64,000 bases of DNA. Source: Notolepis coatsorum. Its lineage: Eukaryota; Chordata; Actinopteri; Aulopiformes; Paralepididae. The first letter of the stretch is position 1. Every line of letters begins with the position of its first letter. A program made the translations under genes and the position numbers. Shown one piece after another: positions 20,379 through 30,733 of the stretch. The notes under the pieces were generated by a model. The model was not told where the DNA came from, did no database searches, and saw only the letters and a program-made list of their open reading frames with translations. The stretch lies in contig OZ020591.1 of assembly GCA_963971535.1 (NCBI GenBank), positions 19,981,790 to 20,045,789 of the forward strand. The letters run 5' to 3'.

Positions 20379-21403
20379 TGTACACCATCATCATCATGTA
20401 TGGGTGTCTCCAGGCAAACTGTGCAGACAGAGGGCCGTTATCAGCTGGGTGGAGTGAGAGTAATATCAACATAACCATTGTCACAGGGAAGGCAGATAGA
20501 GAGACAGAGAAATCTGGGTCGTAGGTCAGTAGTGGTTGCTAGGGGCGGTCAGCCGTTGCTAAGGGCTATAGTCTATAGCTGTGAGTTTCCTCGCAGTGTA
20601 AGTTAGAACAGGACGCAAGGCTGATACGAGCAGACGTGGACAGAGAGACAGATCACTAACTAGAGGGTGGTGGGAGGGGCCTTCCCTCCCCTCCCCTCCC
20701 CCCTCCTATGCCTCGACGAGGCTAGCTTCGGCTAACAAAGAAGGGTTTTGGCTAACGACGAGGGCTCAACCACCATTGGACTAAAAGCAGAAGAGACGAT
20801 AGAATAATGACTTTAGTCAAGGACTGTTGAAGGCAGAGGTTCTGTGTAGGATTGTTAGTAATTGTCTAACTGCATATATAACTGTTTACACTAGTAACTG
20901 TCTCTCTGCATATATAACTGTTTCCACTAGAGGGCGCTCTAGGCTGAGACACTCAGGAGTACTACCAGGTGGCGAGTATAAATAGATATGTCTCCTCCCA
21001 CTTCTTTCTCTTCCCCCTAGTCTCTCAGTGAGAGAAGACCTGTATTGTTACTGCTCTGCCATGTGAATAATAAACCACGCCAGTTAAGGCTCAAGATAGA
21101 AACCATGCCTCTTGACCACATTATTGTCGCCCTATAGCCGAATTCTGTTAACAAGGACAATTACAGAATTGGTTTCCATCTGATTACGAGGCTCTGTTGA
21201 TGGAATAAACATGAGGATCTGAGAGAAGAGATCATGTTGCAGTGTCGTTTCTTCTGACTATGGATGTACTAACAAGGGGTTGATACAGTGTGTGCCAGCT
21301 AATGAGAGATCCAAGTAAAATTACACAACGCGGAGGCCGGTCACGGAACAGCAGGTGACGAGGGAATTAAATGAGTAAAGGCTGGAAACACTGTTTTCTA
21401 ACA
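20379..21403 (+). repeat. 5' LTR of the retrovirus-like element
   Basis: It begins tgtacaccatcatcatcatg and ends cactgttttctaaca. From 20398 on it matches the split copy at 26015-26476 and 34996-35182 almost base for base, apart from the 334 bp (solo LTR plus duplication) at 20825-21158. Confidence 0.85.
20825..21153 (+). mobile_element. Solo LTR nested in the 5' LTR
   Basis: The unit starts TGTTGAAGGCAG and ends CTGTTAACA, and is flanked by the 5-bp duplication aggac (20820-20824 and 21154-21158). The other LTR (near 26415) shows the empty site. It contains a TATA box (gtataaatag, 20977) and an aataaa signal (21069), as expected of an LTR left by recombination. Confidence 0.85.
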
Positions 21404-21404
21404 A

Positions 21405-21421
21405 TTGGTGCCTTACGCCGG
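21405..21421 (+). promoter_or_regulatory. Candidate primer binding site
   Basis: TTGGTGCCTTACGCCGG follows the LTR after one base. TGG at this place is typical of tRNA-primed elements. I could not assign the tRNA. Confidence 0.45.
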
Positions 21422-21661
21422 ATTTTGATTAAAGATAACAACAACGGAAAATACTTTTCAATGGGGCGACAGTGAACAACAGCCAGCCTGTGGGAGAATC
21501 ATGAACTCGAGCCAAGCCGGCAAGCAAGGCCAGCCAGCCCTGGGAGAGAGTCGAGTCGAGCGGTCATGAGGCGAGAGCAACCAGCGCTGTAGGAGAAAGA
21601 ATGTGAGTTCACTTGCACCCACGGTTGTTGATCTTTAAGCCAAATAAAGATGGTACTATTA

Positions 21662-21836
21662 TGTTGAGACAATGAACACACGACTGTGTAGTTTCATAAC
21701 TTTATTCGACTGGCGTTTATGTTACAACACCAGCCCTACCTCGAGCGCTAACCACGCCCCTTTATTAAAGGCACAGTAGCCTACAGTGTAACTGCTAGTA
21801 TGTCACAACCTACACGTAGCATAACAGGACATAACA
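21662..21836 (-). repeat. 3' LTR of a gypsy fragment
   Basis: On the minus strand the 175-bp unit starts TGTTATGTCCTG and ends CATTGTCTCAACA. It follows a purine-rich tract (gcaaaagggaaggggggg, complement of 21840-21858) and the end of a gypsy pol frame. It carries an aataaag signal. A 175-bp LTR is short but within the range for gypsy elements. Confidence 0.65.
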
Positions 21837-21924
21837 TTTCCCCCCCCTTCCCTTTTGCAACAGCAATAGAACATTCCAGTCCATGAACAGAAACTGAACA
21901 CTTCAGTCCACCAACCCGTGGCGT

Positions 21925-23345
21925 TTACCCAGTAACATAGTCCCCATGCCAAGCGGGTGGAGCCCTCACCCTCTGAGGGCGAGCAGGCTGGGGAGCAGGG
22001 TCTGGTGGTTGTGGTGGGTTACCTCCCACCCTGGTTGCTTCCAAGCGGGGCTGCCAACTGCGGGTTGCAGCTTGGCTCAGGGATGATGCAGGCAGTGTCG
22101 GGGCACCAACTTTATGCAGGCGGTTTGAGTGCCAGCGAGAACCATCATCTAGTCCAGGGGTTCCCAAACTTTTCAGGCCAGGGCCCAGAAAATAAGGCGT
22201 CAGAGAGCCGCGGCCCAATGCACATCGTCTGGCTTTTTTTTTTTTTTTTTGCCAGGCGACCTATTTTTTAAGCCAAATATCACTTCAATCCTATTAAGTT
22301 AGTTCAAGTTAGTTATTCATTTATATGTGCTATTTATGAGAGGGCTAACTTGTTGCAAAATAATAATGCTAATAATAATAGCCTCATTAAAATACTATTG
22401 TTGCTTCGGTTGTTTTCAGCGTTTTATGTGCATAATCTGTTATTTAGTTTGAAATGTTCGTTGAAATAAGTAGATTTTTCGTTTTTGTTTATTTATTAAG
22501 TTAATATAAAACCATATAGTCACATTTTAGAATACAATAGAATAGAATTTTAGAATACAACTAGAAACACTGTCCTGGCCTGCTTCTAAGTTCAGTGGCC
22601 TGACAAAAAAAATTTAAATAAAAAAATAAAAAAAAATTAAATTTTAATTAAACAAATATTTTTTTTAAATTTTTTTAATTTAAAAAAAAAATTTAATCAT
22701 CTCGCGGCCCACCCGTGGCTGCTCGCGGCCCACCTTTGGGTCGCGACCCCGACTTTGGGAACCACTGATCTAGTCTGTAGGTGGCCGGACCCAGTTGACG
22801 GGTCACTCGGAGGGGTGCTGACCAGTATGAGCTCAGCTTGTTCTTGCGGTGGGCGTGTTTAATCCTGACCCAATCCCCTGCTGACATAGCGGGGGTCTGT
22901 ACTCTGTGAGAGGCATCATACCTCCGTTTCATCTGAGCCTGTGAGTTTTGGACCTGATCTCTGGCCTTCTCGAGCCCAGGGCTCTCGCATGCGGGGGCCG
23001 GTTCAGCTCTCAAGCAGTCTAGTGGTTGTTTCATTTCTCGCCCAATCATGAGCAGAGCCGGAGAGACCCCTGTGGTGGAGTGCTTGGATGCCCGGATGGT
23101 CAGGAGAGTTTGGGTGAGTGCAGCGCTGAAGGTTTTCCCCTCCTCCAGGCAGGCTCGGATTCCATTCTTCAGAGATTTGTTTAGGCGTTCAACGCCGCCG
23201 TTACTTTCAGGATGGTAGACCGGCGTCCTGATGTGCCTGATGGACCTCAGTGACAGGAACTCCGAGAACTCTGCCGAAATGAATTGAGGCCCATTGTCTG
23301 TGGTGACGACACTGGGCAGGCCCCAGCGCCCAAACGGCCATTGCG
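21925..23345 (-). pseudogene. Ty3/gypsy pol C-terminus (integrase), split by a hAT
   Basis: On the minus strand the frame 23345-22768 holds the second half of a gypsy integrase core: GLPSVVTTDNGPQFIS with the second catalytic Asp, then VYHPESNGGVERLNKSLK with the catalytic Glu. A GPY-like C-terminal region follows (MSAGDWVRIKHAHR, SAPLRVTRQLGPATYRL). After the hAT at 22155-22767 the frame continues as a Pro-rich tail (DDGSRWHSNRL to YVTG) ending at 21925. Integrase would insert the cDNA. Everything upstream (first Asp, RNase H, RT, PR, Gag) is missing; the 5' edge coincides with a poly-G tract near 23380. Confidence 0.85.
22155..22767. mobile_element. Short hAT element (CAGGGGTTCCCAAAC ends)
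   Basis: The ends are CAGGGGTTCCCAAACTTTT and ACTTTGGGAACCACTG, flanked by the perfect duplication atctagtc at 22147-22154 and 22768-22775. It is 613 bp, AT-rich and non-coding. The end sequence is that of a widespread vertebrate Charlie-type hAT group. Confidence 0.95.
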
Positions 23346-23422
23346 AAATGGCCGCGAGTGAGATAGTGCAGGAGGAGGAAGAGGGGGGGGGGGGGGGGAA
23401 GACGCGACAAGAACCCGAGATA

Positions 23423-23514
23423 GCGTTTCTCCCCCGAGGCAGCAAGTGATTGAGGCATTAAAGGAACAGCGTTTCTCCCCCGAGGCAGAGAGTGATTGAG
23501 GCATTAAAGGAACA
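23423..23514. repeat. Two tandem 46-bp units
   Basis: The block gcgtttctcccccgaggcag plus gtgattgaggcattaaagg occurs twice, starting at 23423 and 23469. Confidence 0.9.
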
Positions 23515-23637
23515 GTGCAAAAAAAATTAAAATATGAGATATGGGAGTGAGGTGACAACACAAGGGTGTATGAAGTAAAGGTCATGTATGTGAAATTTCA
23601 CTTGAATAGGGACGCCTTGATCAAGGGAAATTAATAC

Positions 23638-23885
23638 ATGAGTCTGCCACCCTCTAGTGGTGGGGGTGGGTATTGCATGAACATTTCCATAAATGCATGG
23701 ATACGTCAGCTGAGATGACTCCGGCCTTAGAGAATGAGTTTGCCGCCCTCTAGTGGTGGGGGTGGGTATTGCATGGAAATTTCCATAAATGCAGTGACAC
23801 ATCGGCTGAGATGGCTCCAGCCTTGGAGAGCGAGTCTGCCGCCCTCTAGTGGTGGGAGGGGGTATTGCATGAAAGTTTCCATCTA
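23638..23885. repeat. Minisatellite, three ~95-bp units
   Basis: Each unit has the core ccctctagtggtgggggtgg followed by gtattgcatg and a ttccat block. A fourth, more diverged unit may follow near 23898. Confidence 0.85.
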
Positions 23886-24109
23886 GAGGATGAGTAGGTC
23901 GCCACCTATTGGCGGAGTGGGGTAGTGCGGGGAAGTATTTAAATATAGGTATCTGCTACCATCTAGTGCCGTAGTTTGGTGATGCAGGGAGGTGTTGATT
24001 TAGGACGGAGCTGAGGAACCCAGCGTTCATTGTTGACTATTGCTGAGACGACAGTGATTTGTCGTGTAAGAGTAATTAAGCCATTGGTAACCGAGGCACA
24101 GTGGTTTAT

Positions 24110-24192
24110 CGAGTAAGAGTAAGAGTACGAGTAAGAGCAAGAGTACAAGTACGAGTACGAGTAAGAGTAAGAGTACGAGTAAGAGTACGAGT
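24110..24192. repeat. Hexanucleotide repeat (GAGTAM)n
   Basis: About 13 units alternating gagtaa and gagtac, with a few gagcaa. Confidence 0.95.
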
Positions 24193-24204
24193 GTGTTGGG
24201 AACC

Positions 24205-24345
24205 GAGAGACAACACAGGGTTAGGAACAGGGAACCAGGAAGAAACTGTTTGTGTGTATACACAGTGTTAAGAACAGGCAACCGAGAAACTGTTTGTGTG
24301 TACACAGGGTTTAGGAAAAGGCAACCGAGAAACTGTTCATGGGTA
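24205..24345. repeat. Degenerate ~52-bp tandem repeat
   Basis: Three units share the pattern ggaacaggcaaccgagaaac followed by tgtttgtgtgtacacagg. They continue the tandem-repeat-rich interior of the LTR element. Confidence 0.75.
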
Positions 24346-24399
24346 GGTATCAAAAGACAATGTAGGGGGAATATTAATATTATAATAATAATATTGATA

Positions 24400-25329
24400 G
24401 ACAAGTTAATTAAATAGAGTTTAATTATACAATGGATTAAATAAGAACTTCACAGAGAGATGAGGTGCAGTTCATTAACGAGGTTAATGTGGAAAATAAA
24501 GAGGGAGTTTAATTTCCAGCTGCACCTTCTCACACCTGATAGGTAGGGCAAGAGTCTTCAGAGTACACAGTCACCAGAAAGAACTAGCATGCGCGATCGC
24601 GCTGGGGGCCAAGCTGGGACGAAGATAAGGGCACGGAAGTGGGTATCGGTAGCTGCTGGTGTCGCGACGGAAGACGACAACAGGGAACCGCCCTGTAGGA
24701 CAGATATGGGTGTTGAGAAGGGGGTAGACTAATAGATAACGATAGCGCCATGGGCTGTATGACACTCACAACGTCCAACAGCCTGAAAGGGCGTGGCCAT
24801 GGCAGGGGCTTGCAGGGGGAAAATTATACAGAGAACTGGAGATGACAATATGGGGATGAGCTGCAAGTCCCAGGCCATGGTATATGAGCGGCCAGGAAAA
24901 CACAAGGGGTACCGTTGAGTGTACAGAGGACTCCTGGGTTGATTTTCTGCTTTCAGAGTCCGGAGACGACCGATGGCGAAAGGGAGGACTATCGACAGCG
25001 AGTGGGGAAGACGGCCAACGGTGGGGAAGACGGCCAATGGGGCAGAGTCCAGCAATCACCGGCAGTCGCAGGCGGTGTTGCTCCGGGAAGGACGAGGCAG
25101 ACACCATGGCCTTCCTGCGGAGGCGCTGTTTCGAGGCGCTTGAAACAGAGATCATGGGCGGGTTTATTGTTGAATCATGAACAAACAGGGACTTCCTTCC
25201 AGAGTCGATCAAGATCGAGACAAGACACAGTGTGAAGACGACAGCGTGAGGTCCTGTGTGGTCATTGATAATAATTTATATGAGATGAGTATGAGATATA
25301 TTGGAAACCTTATTGAGGATTTATATATA

Positions 25330-25415
<86 letters not shown>

Positions 25416-25655
25416 GGTATATAGGGGGGAAATTGATGACAATTTCCGGTAGTATGTTAATATAGTCCTTTCGGGACAGATAAACGATTTCCCCACCAGG
25501 ATCCAGGGAAGGGGGGGGAGGTGAGTTTATCTTGGGACCACAAATAAGGGAGGGTGTTCTATCCGAAGAGATAATTCCCATAGGGGAAACCGTATTGTAA
25601 GATGGATATTAGCAAGGCGTGGGTTAAAACAACAAAATAGGACAAGATAGAATTA
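24400..25655. other. Interior of the LTR element, no recognised gene
   Basis: No frame with a recognisable domain is present on either strand. GC content rises between 24590 and 25150, where short frames exist on both strands, but none shows a motif I know. A (TA)n tract lies at 25333-25411. Confidence 0.35.
25333..25411. repeat. (TA)n microsatellite
   Basis: About 39 uninterrupted TA units. Confidence 0.98.
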
Positions 25656-25685
25656 TTGGGAGCAGACAAAGGAGCCCTAATTATT

Positions 25686-25895
25686 ATGCGTCGTTGGATG
25701 TTGTTGGTTTGGTTGTCTGTTTCGGTTTTCTTTGTGCACAAAGGGAAGCGCAAACGGACATCAAACAGCAAGATAACTGGGTTGACCGTGTGCCGTCTTC
25801 ATTTCTTGTGCACGAGAGATGAGGTTGGTTTGCATCAACAACATGATGGATCTATTTTTGGTATAATCGGTTCGAAACCAAATAATGATTTATGA
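25686..25895 (+). CDS. Short frame with signal-peptide-like start
   Basis: The 69-residue frame from the ATG at 25686 begins MRRWMLLVWLSVSVFFV, a charged N-terminus followed by a hydrophobic run, then a basic stretch (KGKRKR). This resembles a secretory signal sequence, and its place shortly before the 3' LTR is where a retroviral env would lie. The rest of the frame shows no glycoprotein features. It may be the first part of a deleted env, or chance. I do not recognise a family. Confidence 0.25.
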   Translation: MRRWMLLVWLSVSVFFVHKGKRKRTSNSKITGLTVCRLHFLCTRDEVGLHQQHDGSIFGIIGSKPNNDL

Positions 25896-25993
25896 TTTTA
25901 AAAGTTTGATTTATAATCAAAGGGGGAATTGAAGGAAATCGATGATTTGTATTTGGTTTATAACCTATATAGATATGAGTTTTAAGAGGATAA

Positions 25994-26476
25994 TGTCATC
26001 ATCATCATCATCATCATCATCATGTATGGGTGTCTCCAGCCAAACTGTGCAGACAGAGGGCCGTTATCAGCTGGGTGGAGTGAGAATAATATCAACATAA
26101 CCGTTGTCACAGGGAAGGCAGATAGAGAGACTGAGAAATCTGGGTCGTAGGTCAGTAGTGGTTGCTAGGGGCGGTCAGCCGTTGCTAAGGACTATAGTCT
26201 ATATAGTTTCCTCGCAGTGTAAGTTAGAACAGGACGCAACGTGGACAGAGAGACAGATCACTAACTAGAGGGTGGTGGGAGGGACCTCCCCTCCCCCCTC
26301 CTATGCCTCGAGGAGGCTAGCTTCGGCTAACAAAGAAGGGTTTTGGCTAACGACGAGGCCTCAACCACCATTGGACTAAAAGCAGAAGAGACGATAGAAT
26401 AATGACTTTAGTCAAGGACAATTACAGAATTGGTTTCCATCTGATTACGAGGCTCTGTTGATGGAATAAACATGAG
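25994..26476 (+). repeat. 3' LTR of the retrovirus-like element, left part
   Basis: It starts tgtcatcatcatcat with an expanded (CAT)n and then follows the 5' LTR (20390 onward). It lacks the solo LTR at the equivalent of 20825. It is cut by the BEL/Pao element after atgag; the rest is at 34996-35182. Confidence 0.85.
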
Positions 26477-27782
26477 TGTTGTGAAGGGCCAGATTAAACT
26501 GAGAATCTACCTTTATTGTTTGATATACTTTGTATATTATTTATATATATACACGGAATATCCCTTTACCTGCGTTCAATATTCGCTCTCCTATTGGACA
26601 GCGCCCCCAGGCGCCAGCGCGCAAGCCCCCAACGGCAGGTTCAAAGACAAGTTCAGGCATGTCAGGACATGCCCGGAGTCAGCGTATTGATACCAGACAA
26701 AGACTGCGGTTTGGGACTAGATATTCACTTAAGTATAAATACAGCGCAAGGTGTGCACACCAGTAGTTCAGCTTCGTTCAGTACCTTACCCACCTTCACC
26801 ACGAGTCAACGTGCAGTGAAGTGAGCAACCTTGCGTCTAACAGAGCATTGAGAACCGCGTGCGAATAGAATGGTAAAAGTGTCAGAGTTTAATGCAGTAA
26901 CGTTGAGTTCGACCTAATCTAATGTGAAGTAAATAGTCGTTCATTTATTGTATATCGTGCGGCCACAGTTCGTTCGTGTGTAGCATTACCCAGCGGTTCG
27001 TCGTGTCTTTAGCTAGTGTACTTAGCCAGGGTGTGTGGCCTAAATACGTCGCCCACACCCGAGGAGTCCTAGGCGGAGAACCGTTGGACATGTACACAGG
27101 AGAATCGGCGTCGGCGATTGCAGAACCATTACTGGTTGGATTATATTGATTTGGAACGTGGTACCCGGAGAAGAGCATCGTTGATTTCCACTGTCGTTTG
27201 GGATTCAACCTTGTGAGGATTACAACTCGGGCCGGCCTCGTGGACGGAGGCTGGCTAGCTGTCATCAATGCTGTCGAGCATTTGGATTACAATTATTACT
27301 TTGCTGCTGATCAAGGGATTTACAAGGACCGACTCCTGTACCTGGAGTCTCTTTATTCCCCATTGAATCAGATGGAGTACCCGAACATTCCTCTACCCTC
27401 CAGGCCTTACACCCCCGGAGGGAACCCATTGTATCCAGGCGGTACCAGTGTTGCCCTATCTAGTTGCTACTATACGACAGGTGGTGTCAACTTAGACCCA
27501 TCGTAGGATTCCTGCTATTCTTAGTGACTCATGCTATTGACTGACTTTACGTATATTCTTCGCCATACAAGCGCGACCCTAATTCTCATTCTGTAACCTA
27601 ATGTTGCCTAATAATAATAAATTACCCTCAAATACTATTTCTTTGTCAATGCCGTGTTCTTGTGGGTGTTCACCATCTATATTTGATGTACTGTCTGGCC
27701 AGTAATTAAAGTACATAACTAGCAGTGGTTTAATCTATCACAATCTTTAATACAGTCAGGGTTTTGTAACCCCTCAGTTAAA
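26477..27782 (+). repeat. 5' LTR of the BEL/Pao element
   Basis: 1306 bp starting TGTTGTGAAGG; the final CA has become AA. A TATA-like agtataaata lies near 26734. The frames inside (102-107 residues on both strands) are kept in both LTRs only because the LTRs are near-identical. Confidence 0.95.
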
Positions 27783-27784
27783 AT

Positions 27785-27801
27785 TGGTCCTTCGAGCCGG
27801 A
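27785..27801 (+). promoter_or_regulatory. Primer binding site complementary to tRNA-Tyr
   Basis: TGGTCCTTCGAGCCGGA follows the LTR after two bases. It is identical to the primer site of the provirus at 15315-15331. Confidence 0.8.
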
Positions 27802-27840
27802 GGGTATCGGTGTAATATTTAATATAATATTAATATTGAC

Positions 27841-30733
27841 ATGGCCAGCGGTGAACACTCTCCAAGCGGCTCCCCTAAGCTAGAACGCCTGCAGCGCAAA
27901 CGTCAGCTACCTCCATATCTGGAGGAATTCGCTTTCGTTCTACCCCCTAGCTTATCTAAACAGACGTTAAATACGGATAAATCGGATAGTCTAAGCATGT
28001 CCAATCCTATCGACTTGGCGACCCTGCCAGTAGAGACCCCAGTGGGTTCAAACGAAACTGACTCAGCTCACAGCTGACGTGACTATACCTCCAGACAGCG
28101 TCACCGGGATAGACCCCGGAGCGCTCCAGGATAAAGAAAGCGCTCCAGGGATAGAACCCGACACACAACCAAGAGAAGAGAACCGCGCCCAGGAGATAGA
28201 CCTCGGAGCACGCCAGGAGAACAGATCTCCAACAAGCCCTGTCAGCACCCGATCACCTCCGTCAGTGTCATCCCCCAGCGAGGCGGACCAGAGACTGGCG
28301 CAAGCCTTGATCGCCACGCTGACAGCCTCAACCGAAAGAGACCGACTCCAGGGTGAGCGCGACCGGCTTCAAGCAAAGACGCTTAGTGAGCGCGAACACT
28401 CTGCCACGGAAAGAGAGCGCCTCCACGCGCAACTCCAAGCGCAAGCCCTTAGCGAGCGCGAACACTCTGCAGCGGAACGAGAGCGCCTTCACGCGCAACT
28501 CCAAGCGCAAGCCCTTAGTGAGCGCGAACACTCTGCAACTGAACGAGAGCGCCTCCAGGCGCAACAAAGGAGTGAGGACGACCGCATAAGACTGGAGGAG
28601 AGGCGCCTTCAGACGGAAGAGAACATCGAACGAGACCGCGCCAATGCACAGCGCGACGCCGCCAATGCACAGCGCGAAGCAGAGCGCGACCGGCTGCAGG
28701 CGCAGATGATAGAACAATTGATCGCCAGGGCGACACCCCCTCTCTCCGCACGGAGCTCCCGGAGATCATCACGACAAGGGTCTAGGGCACCTTCCCCTAC
28801 CCGACAAAGCGACCCGGGACCCGGCCAACAGGAGGAACCTGTCTACGTCTTCGAGCCCCCTCCCCGACCGGTCCATACGAGACCCAGCCAACGGGAAGAA
28901 CCGGCCTACGTCGCCGAGAGACTAACTAGAAGACTCCAGGACCTAGAAGAGGAAGAGGAGGAATATCAAGCCCACCAGCACGAACGTACTCTGGACCAGG
29001 AGGCCCAGTACAGCCCCGACTTCAGCCCCGAGTCACTGCACTACAAACCCCCGACCCAACTCACGGGTGAGTTTGACGTACAGTCAGCACCGAGGAACAG
29101 CACCTGGGGACCCGGCCTCTGGTACCCACCAAGTACTAACCCACGACCACACGTACGGGGAGACTCGCCCAGGAGGCCTCTTCCCCTACGCTCACCAATG
29201 TACCAGCCATCCATGGCATCGTACCTTGGCACACCGATGTTCCCAGACTTTACGCGCGAGGACAGAGCACAGTACACGGAATTACGCATGTGTTTGGAGA
29301 CTATGATGTCCGATGTCCACGACGAGTCGTACAAATATGCCATCCTCCTCAAGCATCTCAAGGTGCCCAGAGCGCATAACATAGCGCTGGCATATTCCAA
29401 CTCAAGCACCCCATACTCCGCAGCTCTGGTGGCCCTCGACCAGCGTTATGGACGCATATGGGATTACGTGATCCAAGAAATACAGGATATCGACCGTCTC
29501 CCCCCAGCCAAAGACAATAGAGCACTGGATGACCTCTCTATCAAGGTACAATCCCTCGTGGGGATGCTGGGGTCCCAAAAGGAGAAGGGGAGATATGAAC
29601 TGTATGCAAATTCTAATGTGGAGCGAATACTGGAGAAGCTCCCTCCAGCCCGCCAAGAGCGTTTTCGGCGGCAGAGAGACCACCATGATCCCAACGGCCC
29701 AGAGCCATCCCTCCTAGACCTGGCCGCTTTCCTCGCAAGGGAAGTTAGCAGCCTACGACTGGACACATTCGTGTGGAGTGGATCTAGCCCAAGAGATGGA
29801 CCTCGGAGGTCCAACGATAACCGCCGGTCAGTGACAGTTATGCACCAGGCCGAGTCAGTGCCGCAGCACAAGAACCACAGCACCCCCCAGACCAAGGGGA
29901 AGTGGAAGATTGTATGCCAGTACTGTGAAAATGAACATTGGCTGTCTCAATGTGACACCTTCAAGAAGCTGACCGCTGACGAGGTGAGTCAGTGGATCAA
30001 AGCCAACCGCTGCTGCTTCCGCTGCGCGCGCAGCCATATGGCAGCTGAGTGCCGCCTAAAGAAAAGATGCAGCAAGTGCGACGGCGCCCACTTGGAGGTC
30101 CTACACGACAGCAACAAGAAGAAACCCGTATCCCCAAGCAGCTCGAGAGTGAACGTCATGTACATAGACCCTGCGAAGAGCGGGAGTTCCCGAGTGCTCT
30201 TGAAGGTGGTCCGAGTGATCTTAAGCTACGAGGACAAGGTCATGGACACTTACGCCGTCCTAGACGATGGGTCAGAAAATACTCTCCTCCTCGCATCCGC
30301 CGCAGCCCGGCTGGGTCTGCGGGGGAGCGAAGAAACAATGACAATCCGTACCATTAGAAGAGACCTGAAGACCATAAAGGGTGAAAATGTCTCCTTCACA
30401 ATAGCAGCGGTCGGGCAGCCCGAGAAGCAGTATAGCATCACTAACGCCTTCACCAGCCACGACATAGGCCTGTCACAGTACACCTACCCCATCCCAAAGC
30501 TGATGGAGAAATACGTGCACCTACGTCAACTACCTATACCGCTCATCGACGACGCCACCCCGACCCTGCTCATAGGATCCGACCACGCACACCTCATCGT
30601 CCCAACGGACCGGGTCCACATCGGGCCCAGAGGCTGTCCAGCAGCGGTCGAGACCCGCCTGGGTTGGACACTACAAGGCCCCCTCTCCGGGTCTTCCAAC
30701 CGACCGACAGCCACTCGCTCTACACGAGGATAA
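27841..30733 (+). pseudogene. BEL/Pao gag and aspartic protease (one frameshift)
   Basis: The ATG at 27841 opens 78 codons; after a one-base shift near 28070 the frame continues to 30733. Recognisable in order: a heptad-rich coiled coil of repeated SEREHSA-ERERLHAQLQAQ units (about 28340-28700), an acidic/Arg linker, the BEL-type capsid region (PMFPDFTREDRAQY, then HLKVPRAHNIAL), and paired Cys/His clusters (CQYCENEHWLSQC, CCFRCARSHMAAEC, CSKCDGAHLEVLH). A Pao-type retropepsin follows, with VLDDGSENTLLL as the active-site region. Gag packages the RNA and the protease cleaves the polyprotein. The frame overlaps pol by 70 bases, whereas BEL elements usually have one continuous ORF, so a second frameshift near 30700 is inferred. 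Confidence 0.88.

Noticed and set aside
23638-23885. Regular repeats that could suggest a CRISPR array
   Set aside because: Units are contiguous and about 95 bp long, with variation across the unit; there are no unique spacers, and the DNA is from a fish. The same holds for 44580-44880 and 15825-16006.
26945-27506. 102-107-residue frames on both strands, repeated at 34159-34720
   Set aside because: Their conservation is explained by the two near-identical BEL/Pao LTRs; no domain recognised.
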